A stretch of 64,000 nt of DNA from Apostichopus japonicus (GCF_037975245.1 NC_092577.1:23090398-23154397), one strand, 5' to 3'; positions 25,117-37,300 are shown, numbered from the stretch's first letter. The notes: generated from the sequence alone by a model not told the origin. Translations and numbers: made by a program.

Positions 25117-27455
25117 TATATAAAAACAATCGAGTTATTTACTAATATATTTGATTTTCAAATCGCTTTCCTTCTGTCAAGACACTTTCCTTGTGGCAAG
25201 ACAATGTAGACCATTTCAATTTCTCATCGTCGTGGCAACATAGTGTTATCAATTGTGAAAATAAAAGCCTACGGCACCCAGTATTCCCAGGCGGTCACCC
25301 ATCCAAGTACTGACTGCGCTCTACGTTGCTTGACTTCGGTGATCGGACGAGAACCGGTATAGTCAACGTGATATGGCCGTAGACATAACAAGAGGTCAAT
25401 GGAGGCCATTTCAATTTCTCATCGTCGTGGCAACATAGTGTTATCAATTGTGAAAATAAAAGCCTACGGCACCCAGTATTCCCAGGCGGTCATCCATCCA
25501 AGTACTGACTGCGCTCTACGTTGCTTGACTTCGGTGATCGGACGAGAACCGGTATAGTCAACGTGATATGGCCGTAGACATAACAAGAGGTCAATGGAGG
25601 CCATTTGAATTTTTTATCGTCGTGGCAACATAGTGTTATCAATTGTGAAAATAAAAGCCTACGGCACCCAGTATTCCCAGGCGGTCATCCATCCAAGTAC
25701 TGACTGCGCTCTACGTTGCTTGACTTCGGTGATCGGACGAGAACCGGTATAGTCAACGTGATATGGCCGTAGACATAACAAGAGGTCAATGGAGGCCATT
25801 TCAATTTCTCATCGTCGTGGCAACATAGTGTTACTAATTGTGAAAATAAAAGCCTACGGCACCCAGTATTCCCAGGCGGTCATCCATCCAAGTACTGACT
25901 GCGCTCTACGTTGCTTGACTTCGGTGATCGGACGAGAACCGGTATAGTCAACGTGATATGGCCGTAGACATAACAAGAGCTCAATGCAGGCCATTTGAAT
26001 TTCTCATCGTCGTGGCAACATAGTGTTATCAATTGTGAAAATAAAAGCCTACGGCACCCAGTATTCCCAGGCGGTCACCCATCCAAGTACTGACTGCGCT
26101 CTACGTTGCTTGACTTCGGTGATCGGACGAGAACCGGTATAGTCAACGTGATATGGCCGTAGACATAAGAAGAGGTCAACGTAGGCCATTTCAATTTTTC
26201 ATCGTCGTGGCAACATAGTGTTATCAATTATGAAAATAAAAGCCTACGGCACCCAGTATTCCCAGGCGGTCATCCATCCAAGTACTGACTGCGCTCTACC
26301 TTGCTTGACTTCGGTGATCGGACGAGAACCGGTATAGTCAACGTGATATGGCCGTAGACATAACAAGAGGTCAATGGAGGCCATTTCAATTTCTCATCGT
26401 CGTGGCAACATAGTGTTATCAATTGTGAAAATAAAAGCCTACGGCACCCAGTATTCCCAGGCGGTCATCCATCCAAGTACTGACTGCGCTCTACGTTGCT
26501 TGACTTCGGTGATCGGACGAGAACCGGTATAGTCAACGTGATGTGGCCGTAGACATTACAAGAGGTGAAATGCAGGCTACTTGTGTGGTAGGTTATGATG
26601 AGTGGATTTAATATATATATTATACATGAATGGATTTAATATATATTATGTTAATCTATATTTTACATATATATGTAGAAAATTCTAATACATAAAAACA
26701 AAGTAGTTATTTATTAATATATTCGATTTTCAAATCGCTTTCCTTGTGGCAAGACAATGTAGGCCATTTCAATTTCTCATCGTCGTGGCAACATAGTGTT
26801 ATCAATTAGGAAAATAAAAGCCTACGGCACCCAGTATTCCCAGGCGGTCACCCATCCAAGTACTGACTGCGCTCTACGTTGCTTGACTTCGGTGATCGGA
26901 CGAGAACCGGTATAGTCAACGTGATATGGCCGTAGACATAACAAGAGGTCAATGTAGGCCATTTCACTTTCTCATCCACGTGGCAACATAGTGTTATCAA
27001 TTAGGAAAATAAAAGCCTACGGCACCCAGTATTCCCAGGCGGTCACCCATCCAAGTACTGACTGCGCTCTACGTTGCTTGACTTCGGTGATCGGACGAGA
27101 ACCGGTATAGTCAACGTGATATGGCCGTAGACATAACAACAGGTCAATGAAGGCCATTTCAATTTTTCATCGTCGTGGCAACATAGTGTTATCAATTAGG
27201 AAAATAAATGCCTACGGCACCCAGTATTCCCAGGCGGTCACCCATCCAAGTACTGACTGCGCTCTACGTTGCTTGACTTCGGTGATCGGACGAGAACCGG
27301 TATAGTCATCGTGATGTGGCCGTAGACATTCTAGGAGGTGAAATGTAGGCTACTTGTTTGGTAGGTTATGATGAGTGCACTTAATACATATATTATACAT
27401 GAATGGATTTAATATATATTATGTTAATCTATATTTTACATATATATGTATAAAA

Positions 27456-27632
27456 TGATCATTCATTCATTCATTCATTTATTTGTTTTTTCACATAAAT
27501 ATTACAATGTGAATGGAAGTCTTCTGAAAAGCCTATGCTGGCTTAACAAAACAGAAGACTCCCATGAAGAAAAGATAGAAAATAGTGAAAGTAATGTTAA
27601 TAACAATACATAAACGCTTCAATATGTGATCA
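27456..27632 (-). repeat. 170-bp insert in long 5S spacer, copy 4
   Basis: Same insert, 2516 bp after the copy at 24940. Confidence 0.75.
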
Positions 27633-29072
27633 TATATAAAAACAATCGAGTTATTTACTAATATATTTGATTTTCAAATCGCTTTCCTTCTGTCAAGACA
27701 CTTTCCTTGTGGCAAGACAATGTAGACCATTTCAATTTCTCATCGTCGTGGCAACATAGTGTTATCAATTGTGAAAATAAAAGCCTACGGCACCCAGTAT
27801 TCCCAGGCGGTCACCCATCCAAGTACTGACTGCGCTCTACGTTGCTTGACTTCGGTGATCGGACGAGAACCGGTATAGTCAACGTGATATGGCCGTAGAC
27901 ATAACAAGAGGTCAATGGAGGCCATTTCAATTTCTCATCGTCGTGGCAACATAGTGTTATCAATTGTGAAAATAAAAGCCTACGGCACCCAGTATTCCCA
28001 GGCGGTCATCCATCCAAGTACTGACTGCGCTCTACGTTGCTTGACTTCGGTGATCGGACGAGAACCGGTATAGTCAACGTGATATGGCCGTAGACATAAC
28101 AAGAGGTCAATGGAGGCCATTTGAATTTTTTATCGTCGTGGCAACATAGTGTTATCAATTGTGAAAATAAAAGCCTACGGCACCCAGTATTCCCAGGCGG
28201 TCATCCATCCAAGTACTGACTGCGCTCTACGTTGCTTGACTTCGGTGATCGGACGAGAACCGGTATAGTCAACGTGATATGGCCGTAGACATAACAAGAG
28301 GTCAATGGAGGCCATTTCAATTTCTCATCGTCGTGGCAACATAGTGTTACTAATTGTGAAAATAAAAGCCTACGGCACCCAGTATTCCCAGGCGGTCATC
28401 CATCCAAGTACTGACTGCGCTCTACGTTGCTTGACTTCGGTGATCGGACGAGAACCGGTATAGTCAACGTGATATGGCCGTAGACATAACAAGAGCTCAA
28501 TGCAGGCCATTTGAATTTTTCATCGTCGTGGCAACATAGTGTTATCAATTAGGAAAATAAAAGCCTACGGCACCCAGTATTCCCAGGCGGTCACCCATCC
28601 AAGTACTGACTGCGCTCTACGTTGCTTGACTTCGGTGATCGGACGAGAACCGGTATAGTCAACGTGATGTGGCCGTAGACATTACAAGAGGTGAAATGCA
28701 GGCTACTTGTGTGGTAGGTTATGATGAGTGGATTTAATATATATATTATACATGAATGGATTTAATATATATTATGTTAATCTATATTTTACATATATAT
28801 GTAGAAAATTCTAATACATAAAAACAAAGTAGTTATTTATTAATATATTCGATTTTCAAATCGCTTTCCTTGTGGCAAGACAATGTAGGCCATTTGAATT
28901 TCTCATCGTCGTGGCAACATAGTGTTATCAATTAGGAAAATAAAAGCCTACGGCACCCAGTATTTCCAGGCGGTCACCCATCCAAGTACTGACTGCGCTC
29001 TACGTTGCTTGACTTCGGTGATCGGACGAGAACCGGTTTTTTTTATTTTTTTATTTTTTTTTTTTATTTGAC

Positions 29073-29090
29073 GGTAACCCACTGGTTACC
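29073..29090 (-). promoter_or_regulatory. LINE copy 3 3' UTR hairpin
   Basis: On the minus strand GGTAACC-AGTG-GGTTACC forms a seven-pair stem with the invariant AGTG loop, just before the A-tail. The stem bases differ from copies 1, 2 and 4, but pairing is kept. Confidence 0.78.
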
Positions 29091-29188
29091 CATAAACTTT
29101 ACAAGTACAAAAATTATATATTATGATCAAACTGAAAAGAGATAAACATCAAGTTAAGCAAGTCAAAAACAAAGTTAAAAAGAAAAGT

Positions 29189-32100
29189 TCACTGGTCTAA
29201 TGTATATACATAGGAGTCATTGTCTGCCTCACACGACGTCGGAATGTCATTTTGACTGAACGTTTCCCAAAATCTGTCAATCTTATTTTTGCTTCTCAAG
29301 GAATTGTAAACAATCTTGAGTTTCTGCTGCACTGAGTTGTGAAAGAATCTTTCCAAATCGACAGGACGCTCAAGATTTATGACACTCACTCTGCTATTCC
29401 AGACAATGTTTTTGTAGCAATTGAGGAGAAAATCAAACAAGAGGTTACTTTGTTTGTTCGCCGATTTGTTTGTTTCTGGTTCACAGTCTCCGAAGAGAGT
29501 GACCTTCCTCCATCGCTGGACGTCGTGTGAGGCGTTGACACGTGAAAGCTTATCTATAAGTCGTCTCCAAACAGGATAGGTTATATTACAATCTAGAAAG
29601 AGGTGGGAAGTGGTTTCTACCTCGGACTTACAAAATGTACAAAGAGGTGAATCAATCATTTTACACACATACATCTTATGATTCGTAAAAAGAACATTGT
29701 GTCTGATCTTAAAATCTATGTCGGCATCACTAAACAACTTAAAACCCGAGTACACACTCTTCCAAATTTTGTTAAAATCGAGCTCTGGGTAGATCTTTAA
29801 CCAGTATACTTCGCCATTGGGTTTGACGGTAGCGCGTTGGTGAAACAGTTGAATCGCGCTTTTTGTGTTAAGTGTGGTTGAACTAACCCAGTAATTTTCT
29901 CTCTCGCCTTGAAAATCCAACTGAAAGCTCTCCTCGTTGTCAATGGCAACAAGGGTGTCGCTTTCTAGAATTGTCGGGAGCCAGTGATCGGGGAGTGCTT
30001 TGCACAGTTTGTCGGTTAATTCTCTCACTTCGTCAATGGTCATCGAATTATCCGGATCACTTACCAAAATGAGCTCATGAATTGCCTCACTAGGCATTCT
30101 TCTCGGCAATATTTCGTACATAAGGTCCCTTACACAGAGAATTCCCCCCGAAATGAAAGACTTATCAAGAAACATTTTACCTTTCGAATCCCGCAGAAGG
30201 TGATTATGAAAGAGGGGTTGGGACAGAATTTCCTCCCTGTTGTCAGGTGGGCGGAGTCTGTCCTCGGTCAGCTTTCGCCAAGCAAGTAACAGTTCCCCGA
30301 CATAACCTGGTAATTTACGTAATGACTTAAAGTCCGGTAACATTTTCAAAACTTGCAGCCCCATGTTCATGTTTTCATACTGGTTAAAGTTATAAACAAG
30401 TAAAGCTTTCAACATTTCATTGATTTCGTTTCCTTGAATTTTGCCAATAATTTTTAATCTGAGTGCATCTCTTCTCTGTTTGAGGTCAAAAAGATTGAGT
30501 CCCCCTTTCTCAACGGGGAGCGTTAACACATCGTAACTAATGAGGTGTTTTCCATGACCCCAAAAAAAATCAATAACATTCTTACGATAATCAGTACAAA
30601 CCCAATCTGGTACACAGACAACGGTCGCCATATAAATAAAACGTGACGCCACCAGGACGTTTACAACAAGCGTTTTGCCTTTGAAGGACAATTTGCGCCC
30701 CTTCCAGCGCTTCAGAACCGTTCCGCGCTTAGCACTAAGTTCTTCCCAATTTTCTCTTTCGACAATGCGGTCGTCATTCCCTACCGCAACCCCAAGTACC
30801 GTTAGGTAATCATATCTCACGGGGAATGGATAAGTCATTTTGAGATTTTTGGATTTGCCAATTAGGAGCAACTCAGTTTTATCGTAATTACATTTAGATC
30901 CGGATGCTCTTTCATAATTTTTGATAGTTTGGAAGACGTGATCAATGCTTTCGGTATTGGCTAGCATAAAAGTAGTATCGTCAGCATGCTGAAACATGCG
31001 AGGCTCAAAATGGAGAAATTTGATACCCGAAATATGGTTGTTCTTATAAATTGCTTCGCGGAACGGTTCTGCACTAATTACATACAACAGTGCCGAAATA
31101 GGGCACCCTTGCCTCACACCTCTTTTGATTTCAAAAATATTAGACAAGTAACCGTTATGCTTAATATGACTGTTGATATCTGTGTACAAAATTGCAACCC
31201 AGTTACGAAAATACTGGCCGAAACCTACTTTCTTCAAGACATTAAACAAATACTGGTGATCAACCCTATCGAAGGCCTTTAATTGATCAATTTTAAGGAG
31301 TAAACCGTCACAATTTGTTTGATTTACGTAACGGATAATATTACGAATAACCATAATATTATCAGCAATGTCTCTTCCAGGAATGCAACAGGTCTGGTCA
31401 CTAGAAACAATTGAACTTATAACTTTTGAAATTCTGTTAGCTAAAGCTTTCGTAATGATTTTATAATCAATATTTAGGAGGCTAATTGGTCTCCAATTTG
31501 AAAGTTTCCTAAGGTCCCCTTTTTTGGGAATAAGAGAAATCATACCTGTTTTCATGGAATCGCACATCTCGTTCGATTCAAAAATAGCGCTACAAATACG
31601 AATAAGAATAGGTCCAAGCACATCCCAAAAATGTTTAAAAAATTCAACAGTCAGCCCATCAAGTCCAGGGCTTTTATTAGTTTTCATTGCAACGAGGGCA
31701 TTGGAAAGTTCCTCTAAGGTGATCTCTTCTTCACACAACTTGATTTCCTCTTCCGAAAGAGTTTTGTCCAAATGGTGCAAAAATTCACGCTGAATATTTT
31801 CCTGAGTGTGTTCGAGCGAATAAAGATTTTTATAAAATAAGGCCTGCTCACGAAGAATTAATTCTTCATCCGTGACGATTTCACCTCTGTCCGTAAGAAC
31901 CGATCTCATTACTTTCTTTTTTTGTCTCGAGGTCTCTAGGTTTAGAAAGAATTTCGTCGACTTCTCACCTTCCTCATACCACAGTACCTTGGAACGAATA
32001 GCTGCCCCGTTAATTTCGTGCCGCAGTAAAACATTAAGACGGCTACGCAGTTCGAGAAGCCTTGTGGTGTCGTAATCACCAAATTTGTGAGCTTTAATTT

Positions 32101-33070
32101 GTTCGTAATTTATCTTCTTCAGCAGCAGCTTTTTCTCTTTTTCACGCCTCGATTTTTGGCGTTTGCCGAATGTAGCACTCCTAATTCTAATCTCCTTTTT
32201 AAGGTTGTCATACCATAATTTAAGTGCTGTAGAGTCAGAATGCGACGTATTTAACCAACTGTCCAAAATAAATTGTCTGATTCCTTGGCAAAAAGTATCG
32301 TCTTCTAAAAAGGAATTGTTGAAAATCCATGTACCCGGACCTCTAGGAATTAGAGTAAGGTCAAGGTATAACTCCACAATATCGTGGTCTGACGCTGGGT
32401 AATGCGAAATTTCGCATTTAACTACGTGCGGTAAAAGTTCTTTACTAATTAAAAATCTGTCAATCCTGGATCCCGAAGACATGTTACTAGATGTACGCGT
32501 AAACTGAATTTTCGAGGGATGTTTATCCCTCCATACATCAATCAAATTAAATTTGTCCATGAGATCTTTAAGGACTTTTCTTGAAGAGTCCGGTCTAGGG
32601 CCGGGTGGAAACCTGTTTTGGTATGGGTTAATTACATTGTTAAAATCCCCGGTGAGCACAACAGGTCCGTGACAGGAGGTAATAATTCTGTCTAAATCCG
32701 AAAAGAAAGCTTTACGCTCCGCCGGCACATTGCACGGCGCATATATATTAATTACGCTAATTATCTTGCCATCAATATCTATCTCCAGAACTTGTGTCCT
32801 CCCTTTGTAAGGAGTTGTATGGGAAATAACATCGAAATCACTATTATGTCTAAATAAGGAGGCAGTGCCTCTTCTTCTTGCGTCAGGGAAATTAGAAAAC
32901 AAGATTTCCCCTTCCCAATCGAGATTTGCCGTTTTAGAAATATCGTCGTCCCAAAACGTTTCTTGAAGGAGCGTTAAATCATAATTGTTCTTTCTTAACA
33001 ATGCAAATAAATCTGTCCTTTTTTCTCTACCGACCAAGCCATTACAATTGAGTGTGGCGAGCTTGATCAT
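29189..33070 (-). CDS. LINE copy 3 ORF2, AP endonuclease-reverse transcriptase
   Basis: From the Met of MIKLATLNCNGL the product is 1293 aa. The frame is open further upstream to 33187, overlapping ORF1 by 88 bp, but conserved endonuclease sequence begins at MIKLA. AP endonuclease, residues about 2-235: NCNG at 8-11, QETFW around Glu37, TGDFNN with D142 and N144, and SDHD with D228/H229. Reverse transcriptase, about 460-760: KSPGLDGL, WRPISLLNIDYK, LKIDQLKAFDRV, RQGCPISA, and catalytic HADD (D697, D698). The C-terminal zinc finger is C1144/C1147/H1156/C1161 (CTFC...HLFLDC), as in Tx1/L1 proteins. The endonuclease presumably nicks the 5S gene after TATA, and the RT primes from that nick. All catalytic residues I can locate are present. 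Confidence 0.94.
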   Translation of the reverse strand: MIKLATLNCNGLVGREKRTDLFALLRKNNYDLTLLQETFWDDDISKTANLDWEGEILFSNFPDARRRGTASLFRHNSDFDVISHTTPYKGRTQVLEIDIDGKIISVINIYAPCNVPAERKAFFSDLDRIITSCHGPVVLTGDFNNVINPYQNRFPPGPRPDSSRKVLKDLMDKFNLIDVWRDKHPSKIQFTRTSSNMSSGSRIDRFLISKELLPHVVKCEISHYPASDHDIVELYLDLTLIPRGPGTWIFNNSFLEDDTFCQGIRQFILDSWLNTSHSDSTALKLWYDNLKKEIRIRSATFGKRQKSRREKEKKLLLKKINYEQIKAHKFGDYDTTRLLELRSRLNVLLRHEINGAAIRSKVLWYEEGEKSTKFFLNLETSRQKKKVMRSVLTDRGEIVTDEELILREQALFYKNLYSLEHTQENIQREFLHHLDKTLSEEEIKLCEEEITLEELSNALVAMKTNKSPGLDGLTVEFFKHFWDVLGPILIRICSAIFESNEMCDSMKTGMISLIPKKGDLRKLSNWRPISLLNIDYKIITKALANRISKVISSIVSSDQTCCIPGRDIADNIMVIRNIIRYVNQTNCDGLLLKIDQLKAFDRVDHQYLFNVLKKVGFGQYFRNWVAILYTDINSHIKHNGYLSNIFEIKRGVRQGCPISALLYVISAEPFREAIYKNNHISGIKFLHFEPRMFQHADDTTFMLANTESIDHVFQTIKNYERASGSKCNYDKTELLLIGKSKNLKMTYPFPVRYDYLTVLGVAVGNDDRIVERENWEELSAKRGTVLKRWKGRKLSFKGKTLVVNVLVASRFIYMATVVCVPDWVCTDYRKNVIDFFWGHGKHLISYDVLTLPVEKGGLNLFDLKQRRDALRLKIIGKIQGNEINEMLKALLVYNFNQYENMNMGLQVLKMLPDFKSLRKLPGYVGELLLAWRKLTEDRLRPPDNREEILSQPLFHNHLLRDSKGKMFLDKSFISGGILCVRDLMYEILPRRMPSEAIHELILVSDPDNSMTIDEVRELTDKLCKALPDHWLPTILESDTLVAIDNEESFQLDFQGERENYWVSSTTLNTKSAIQLFHQRATVKPNGEVYWLKIYPELDFNKIWKSVYSGFKLFSDADIDFKIRHNVLFTNHKMYVCKMIDSPLCTFCKSEVETTSHLFLDCNITYPVWRRLIDKLSRVNASHDVQRWRKVTLFGDCEPETNKSANKQSNLLFDFLLNCYKNIVWNSRVSVINLERPVDLERFFHNSVQQKLKIVYNSLRSKNKIDRFWETFSQNDIPTSCEADNDSYVYTLDQ

Positions 33071-33099
33071 AAGTATAAGTCCAATTAGACAGTAATACA

Positions 33100-34191
33100 T
33101 TATCGGTTCGCAGGTGTGAACAATCTTGCCGTACTTGTATTGGGCACAAACTTCTTTTTGTTTTGCTTCGTTCTGACCACCTGCCATGTGGTCTCATTCA
33201 CCGATAATTCTTCTCCACTCGACTCTCTCCCTCGTTTACCCGTCTCGCTTACTGTATCGACTTCTGCTGTGGTATTTATGGGGCTGCTCGTACTTGTTTC
33301 TTCTTTCTCTTCTGGTTGTGTAGGACTGCTTTTGCTTAACGTTTTTTCTGTATTTGTAGACTCCGGTTCTACAGATTCAGTAGGGTCAGTACAGGGCGGG
33401 GGGTCAGGAACGGCGTCGATAGTCTGAGGGTTCACAGAGTGATCGTTTTGCGACCCCTCCTCCATCTTTGTCGCATCGCTGTCTTTTGCTTCACAGTGAA
33501 AACTTTTATGTCCACGTCCTTGGCATTTGTAACATTTCACGTTGGGACACTTGTTTTCAGAGTGTCCTTGCTGGTTACACTCCTTGCAAACGTATTGTGC
33601 ACATTCTCTCATCAAATGGTTTTCCCCCAGACATAAATTACACACACGAGTTTGTCCGTTATGCTTTAATCTCAGGTGGCTGCCGGAAACCAAAATTGAG
33701 TACGGCAGACTCTTCTTGTTCGATGGGAGTTCAATACGGGCGTAGCGAATCCCATTTTCGACCGTAGGATGTTCCTCATAAGTTTTATGTGTCCATTCAC
33801 TTTTCATGGCGCAACCGTAAGCCACTAACTTTTCCGAGAGTTCCTCATCAGAAATGAAAGCAGGAACGCCAAATAAACTCACTGTAATCAAGCTCTTGGT
33901 GACTCCTCTAACATCACACGGTTTCCCAGCGATTACAAGACCCGTATTCTGCAGTAATTCTGCGTCACTCTTCGACTTAATGGTTAGCACCCACTCTCCT
34001 CCTACCTTAACACAACCAAGAATATTTTCTACTCCAATGTCCTCCACTGCGGCACCCAGCACGTCTAGTGCGCTAAACGTGTGGTCGACGATCTTCACAC
34101 TGTTCTCTCGTAACTCACTGTACACACTGGTACCATCGCTGCCCGCTCTCACACGTGAGGCGGGGTCAGCCATTGTTCCTACCGCTACCAA
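33100..34191 (-). CDS. LINE copy 3 ORF1, RNA-binding protein with three CCHC zinc knuckles
   Basis: The 363-codon protein has an RRM-like region at about residues 30-175 and zinc knuckles at C184/C187/H192/C197, C202/C205/H210/C215 and C220/C223/H228/C233. A Ser/Thr/Glu-rich linker follows, then a conserved tail containing TTWQVV and a basic NKKK cluster. Copies 1 and 2 carry the equivalent SSDDDW tail out of frame, so this copy shows the full-length form. Translation may start at the first Met or at Met7 (MADPAS). It ends 29 bp before the likely ORF2 start. Expected role: binds element RNA in the retrotransposition particle. Confidence 0.92.
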   Translation of the reverse strand: MVAVGTMADPASRVRAGSDGTSVYSELRENSVKIVDHTFSALDVLGAAVEDIGVENILGCVKVGGEWVLTIKSKSDAELLQNTGLVIAGKPCDVRGVTKSLITVSLFGVPAFISDEELSEKLVAYGCAMKSEWTHKTYEEHPTVENGIRYARIELPSNKKSLPYSILVSGSHLRLKHNGQTRVCNLCLGENHLMRECAQYVCKECNQQGHSENKCPNVKCYKCQGRGHKSFHCEAKDSDATKMEEGSQNDHSVNPQTIDAVPDPPPCTDPTESVEPESTNTEKTLSKSSPTQPEEKEETSTSSPINTTAEVDTVSETGKRGRESSGEELSVNETTWQVVRTKQNKKKFVPNTSTARLFTPANR

Positions 34192-34378
34192 AGAGGCAGG
34201 CGATAAACGTTATTTTTTCAACTTGTCTGAATAGAAAGGTTTTCCAGGTAAATGAATAAACAAGTAGTCCACAACGGTCAGAACATAGTTGCAATCCTGA
34301 CAAACACTTTTTGAAGTAGAAAAAACGGCTCAGAACGGCCGAAACAGTGAAAAATCGAGAGCACAGAAAAACACGTCT

Positions 34379-37300
34379 ACGAGAACCGGTATAGTCAACG
34401 TGATATGGCCGTAGACATAACAACAGGTCAATGTAGGCCATTTCAATTTTTCATCGTCGTGGCAACATAGTGTTATCAATTGTGAAAACAAAAGCCTACG
34501 GCACCCAGTATTCCCAGGCGGTCACCCATCCAAGTACTGACTGCGCTCTACGTTGCTTGACTTACCTGATCGGACGAGAACCGGTATAGTCATCGTGATG
34601 TGGCCGTAGACATTCTAGGAGGTGAAATGTAGGCTACTTGTTTGGTAGGTTATGATGAGTGCACTTAATAAATATATTATACATGAATGGATTTAATATA
34701 TATTATGTTAATCTATATTTTACATATATATGTATAAAATGATCATATATAAAAACAATCGAGTTATTTACTAATATATTTGATTTTCAAATCGCTTTCC
34801 TTCTGTCAAGACACTTTCCTTGTGGCAAGACAATGTAGGCCATTTCAATTTCTCATCGTCGTGGCAACATAGTGTTATCAATTAGGAAAATAAAAGCCTA
34901 CGGCACCCAGTATTCCCAGGCGGTCACCCATCCAAGTACTTACTGCGCTCTACCTTGCTTGACTTCGGTGATCGGACGAGAACCGGTATAGTCAACGTGA
35001 TATGGCCGTAGACATAACAAGAGGTCAATGGAGGCCATTTCAATTTCTCATCGTCGTGGCAACATAGTGTTATCAATTGTGAAAATAAAAGCCTACGGCA
35101 CCCAGTATTCCCAGGCGGTCATCCATCCAAGTACTGACTGCGCTCTACGTTGCTTGACTTCGGTGATCGGACGAGAACCGGTATAGTCAACGTGATATGG
35201 CCGTAGACATAACAAGAGGTCAATGGAGGACATTTCAATTTCTCATCGTCGTGGCAACATAGTGTTACTAATTGTGAAAATAAAAGCTTACGGCACCCAG
35301 TATTCCCAGGCGGTCATCCATCCAAGTACTGACTGCGCTCTACGTTGCTTGACTTCGGTGATCGGACGAGAACCGGTATAGTCAACGTGATATGGCCGTA
35401 GACATAACAAGAGCTCAATGCAGGCCATTTGAATTTTTCATCGTCGTGGCAACATAGTGTTATCAATTAGGAAAATAAAAGCCTACGGCACCCAGTATTC
35501 CCAGGCGGTCACCCATCCAAGTACTGACTGCGCTCTACGTTGCTTGACTTCGGTGATCGGACGAGAACCGGTATAGTCAACGTGATATGGCCGTAGACAT
35601 AACAAGAGGTCAATGTAGGCCATTTCAATTTTTCATCGTCGTGGCAACATAGTGTTATCAATTAGGAAAATAAAAGCCTACGGCACCCAGTATTCCCAGG
35701 CGGTCACCCATCCAAGTACTGACTGCGCTCTACCTTGCTTGACTTCGGTGATCGGACGAGAACCGGTATAGTCAACGTGATATGGCCGTGGACATAACAA
35801 GAGGTCAATGGAGGCCATTTGAATTTCTCATCGTCGTGGCAACATAGTGTTATCAATTGTGAAAATAAAAGCCTACGGCACCCAGTATTCCCAGGCGGTC
35901 ACCCATCCAAGTACTGACTGCGCTCTACGTTGCTTGACTTCGGTGATCGGACGAGAACCGGTATAGTCAACGTGATATGGCCGTAGACATAACAAGAGGT
36001 CAATGTAGGCCATTTCAATTTTTCATCGTCGTGGCAACATAGTGTTATCAATTAGGAAAATAAAAGCCTACGGCACCCAGTATTCCCAGGCGGTCACCCA
36101 TCGAAGTACTTACTGCGCTCTACCTTGCTTGACTTCGGTGATCGGACGAGAACCGGTATAGTCAACGTGATATGGCCGTAGACATAACAAGAGGTCAATG
36201 GAGGCCATTTGAATTTCTCATCGTCGTGGCAACATAGTGTTATCAATTGTGAAAATAAAAGCCTACGGCACCCAGTATTCCCAGGCGGTCATCCATCCAA
36301 GTACTGACTGCGCTCTACGTTGCTTGACTTCGGTGATCGGACGAGAACCGGTATAGTCAACGTGATATGGCCGTAGACATAACAAGAGCTCAATGCAGGC
36401 CATTTCAATTTTTCATCGTCGTGGCAACATAGTGTTATCAATTAGGAAAATAAAAGCCTACGGCACCCAGTATTCCCAGGCGGTCACCCATCCAAGTACT
36501 GACTGCGCTCTACGTTGCTTGACTTCGGTGATCGGACGAGAACCGGTATAGTCAACGTGATGTGGCCGTAGACATTACAAGAGGTGAAATGCAGGCTACT
36601 TGTGTGGTAGGTTATGATGAGTGGATTTAATATATATATTATACATGAATGGATTTAATATATATTATGTTAATCTATATTTTACATATATATGTAGAAA
36701 ATTCTAATACATAAAAACAAAGTACTTATTTATTAATATATTCGATTTTCAAATCGCTTTCCTTGTGGCAAGACAATGTAGGCCATTTCAATTTCTCATC
36801 GTCGTGGCAACATAGTGTTATCAATTAGGAAAATAAAAGCCTACGGCACCCAGTATTTCCAGGCGGTCACCCATCCAAGTACTGACTGCGCTCTACGTTG
36901 CTTGACTTCGGTGATCGGACGAGAACCGGTATAGTCAACGTGATATGGCCGTAGACATAACAAGAGGTCAATGGAGGCCATTTCAATTTCTCATCGTCGT
37001 GGCAACATAGTGTTATCAATTGTGAAAATAAAAGCCTACGGCACCCAGTATTCCCAGGCGGTCATCCATCCAAGTACTGACTGCGCTCTACGTTGCTTGA
37101 CTTCGGTGATCGGACGAGAACCGGTATAGTCAACGTGATATGGCCGTAGACATAACAACAGGTCAATGTAGGCCATTTCACTTTCTCATCGTCGTGGCAA
37201 CATAGTGTTATCAATTAGGAAAATAAAAGCCTACGACACCCAGTATTCCCAGGCGGTCACCCATCCAAGTACTGACTGCGCTCTACGTTGCTTGACTTAC

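Larger units (their letters stand above)
23139..28170. repeat. 2516-bp higher-order repeat of the 5S array, two copies
   Basis: Ten consecutive 5S genes (5' ends 23258 to 25579) recur with the same order of short, long and insert-bearing spacers at 25774 to 28095, every offset being 2516 bp. Private variants such as ATCCACGTGGCAAC (24457 and 26973) and AATAAATGCC (about 24687 and 27203) are shared. A third partial copy continues at 28290-28680. This indicates recent unequal crossing over or segmental duplication. Limits are approximate. Confidence 0.85.
17151..29036 (-). rRNA. 5S rRNA tandem array, minus-strand block 1 (45 genes plus one split)
   Basis: Minus-strand gene 5' ends: 17253, 17448, 17850, 18045, 18240, 18435, 19008, 19203, 19586, 19781, 19976, 20171, 20744, 20939, 21134, 21329, 21712, 21907, 22102, 22485, 22680, 22875, 23258, 23453, 23648, 23843, 24038, 24421, 24616, 24811, 25384, 25579, 25774, 25969, 26164, 26359, 26554, 26937, 27132, 27327, 27900, 28095, 28290, 28485, 28680. 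Each full gene covers the 120 bases ending at that coordinate; the first lacks its 3' end. Spacings of 195, 383, 402 and 573 bp reflect four spacer types. The 3' half of one more gene ends at 29036, where LINE copy 3 enters. Higher-order periods of 773, 1736 and 2516 bp are visible. Confidence 0.96.
29037..34378 (-). mobile_element. LINE copy 3, 5S-targeted Tx1-clade (Mutsu-like) element, intact-looking
   Basis: The element is on the minus strand, again sense to the split 5S gene. The 5S flank ACCGGTTCTCGT is present at both ends (34379-34390, and about 29025-29036 overlapping the A-tail). A T-rich stretch at 29037-29070 is the reverse of the A-tail. The 5' UTR runs about 34192-34378. ORF1 (363 codons) and ORF2 (1293 codons from the likely start) are both open from end to end. 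This is the only copy in the window that could be autonomous. L1/Tx1-clade assignment rests on the two-ORF plan, AP endonuclease, RT and terminal zinc finger; the Mutsu affinity is inferred from the 5S target. Confidence 0.94.

Noticed and set aside
17151-29036. Regular short repeats that could suggest a CRISPR array
   Set aside because: The repeated 120-bp unit is a 5S rRNA gene and the intervening sequences are themselves near-identical spacers, not unique spacers.
29339-33767. Plus-strand open frames opposite LINE copy 3
   Set aside because: They are antisense shadows of ORF1 and ORF2, with no recognisable domains.
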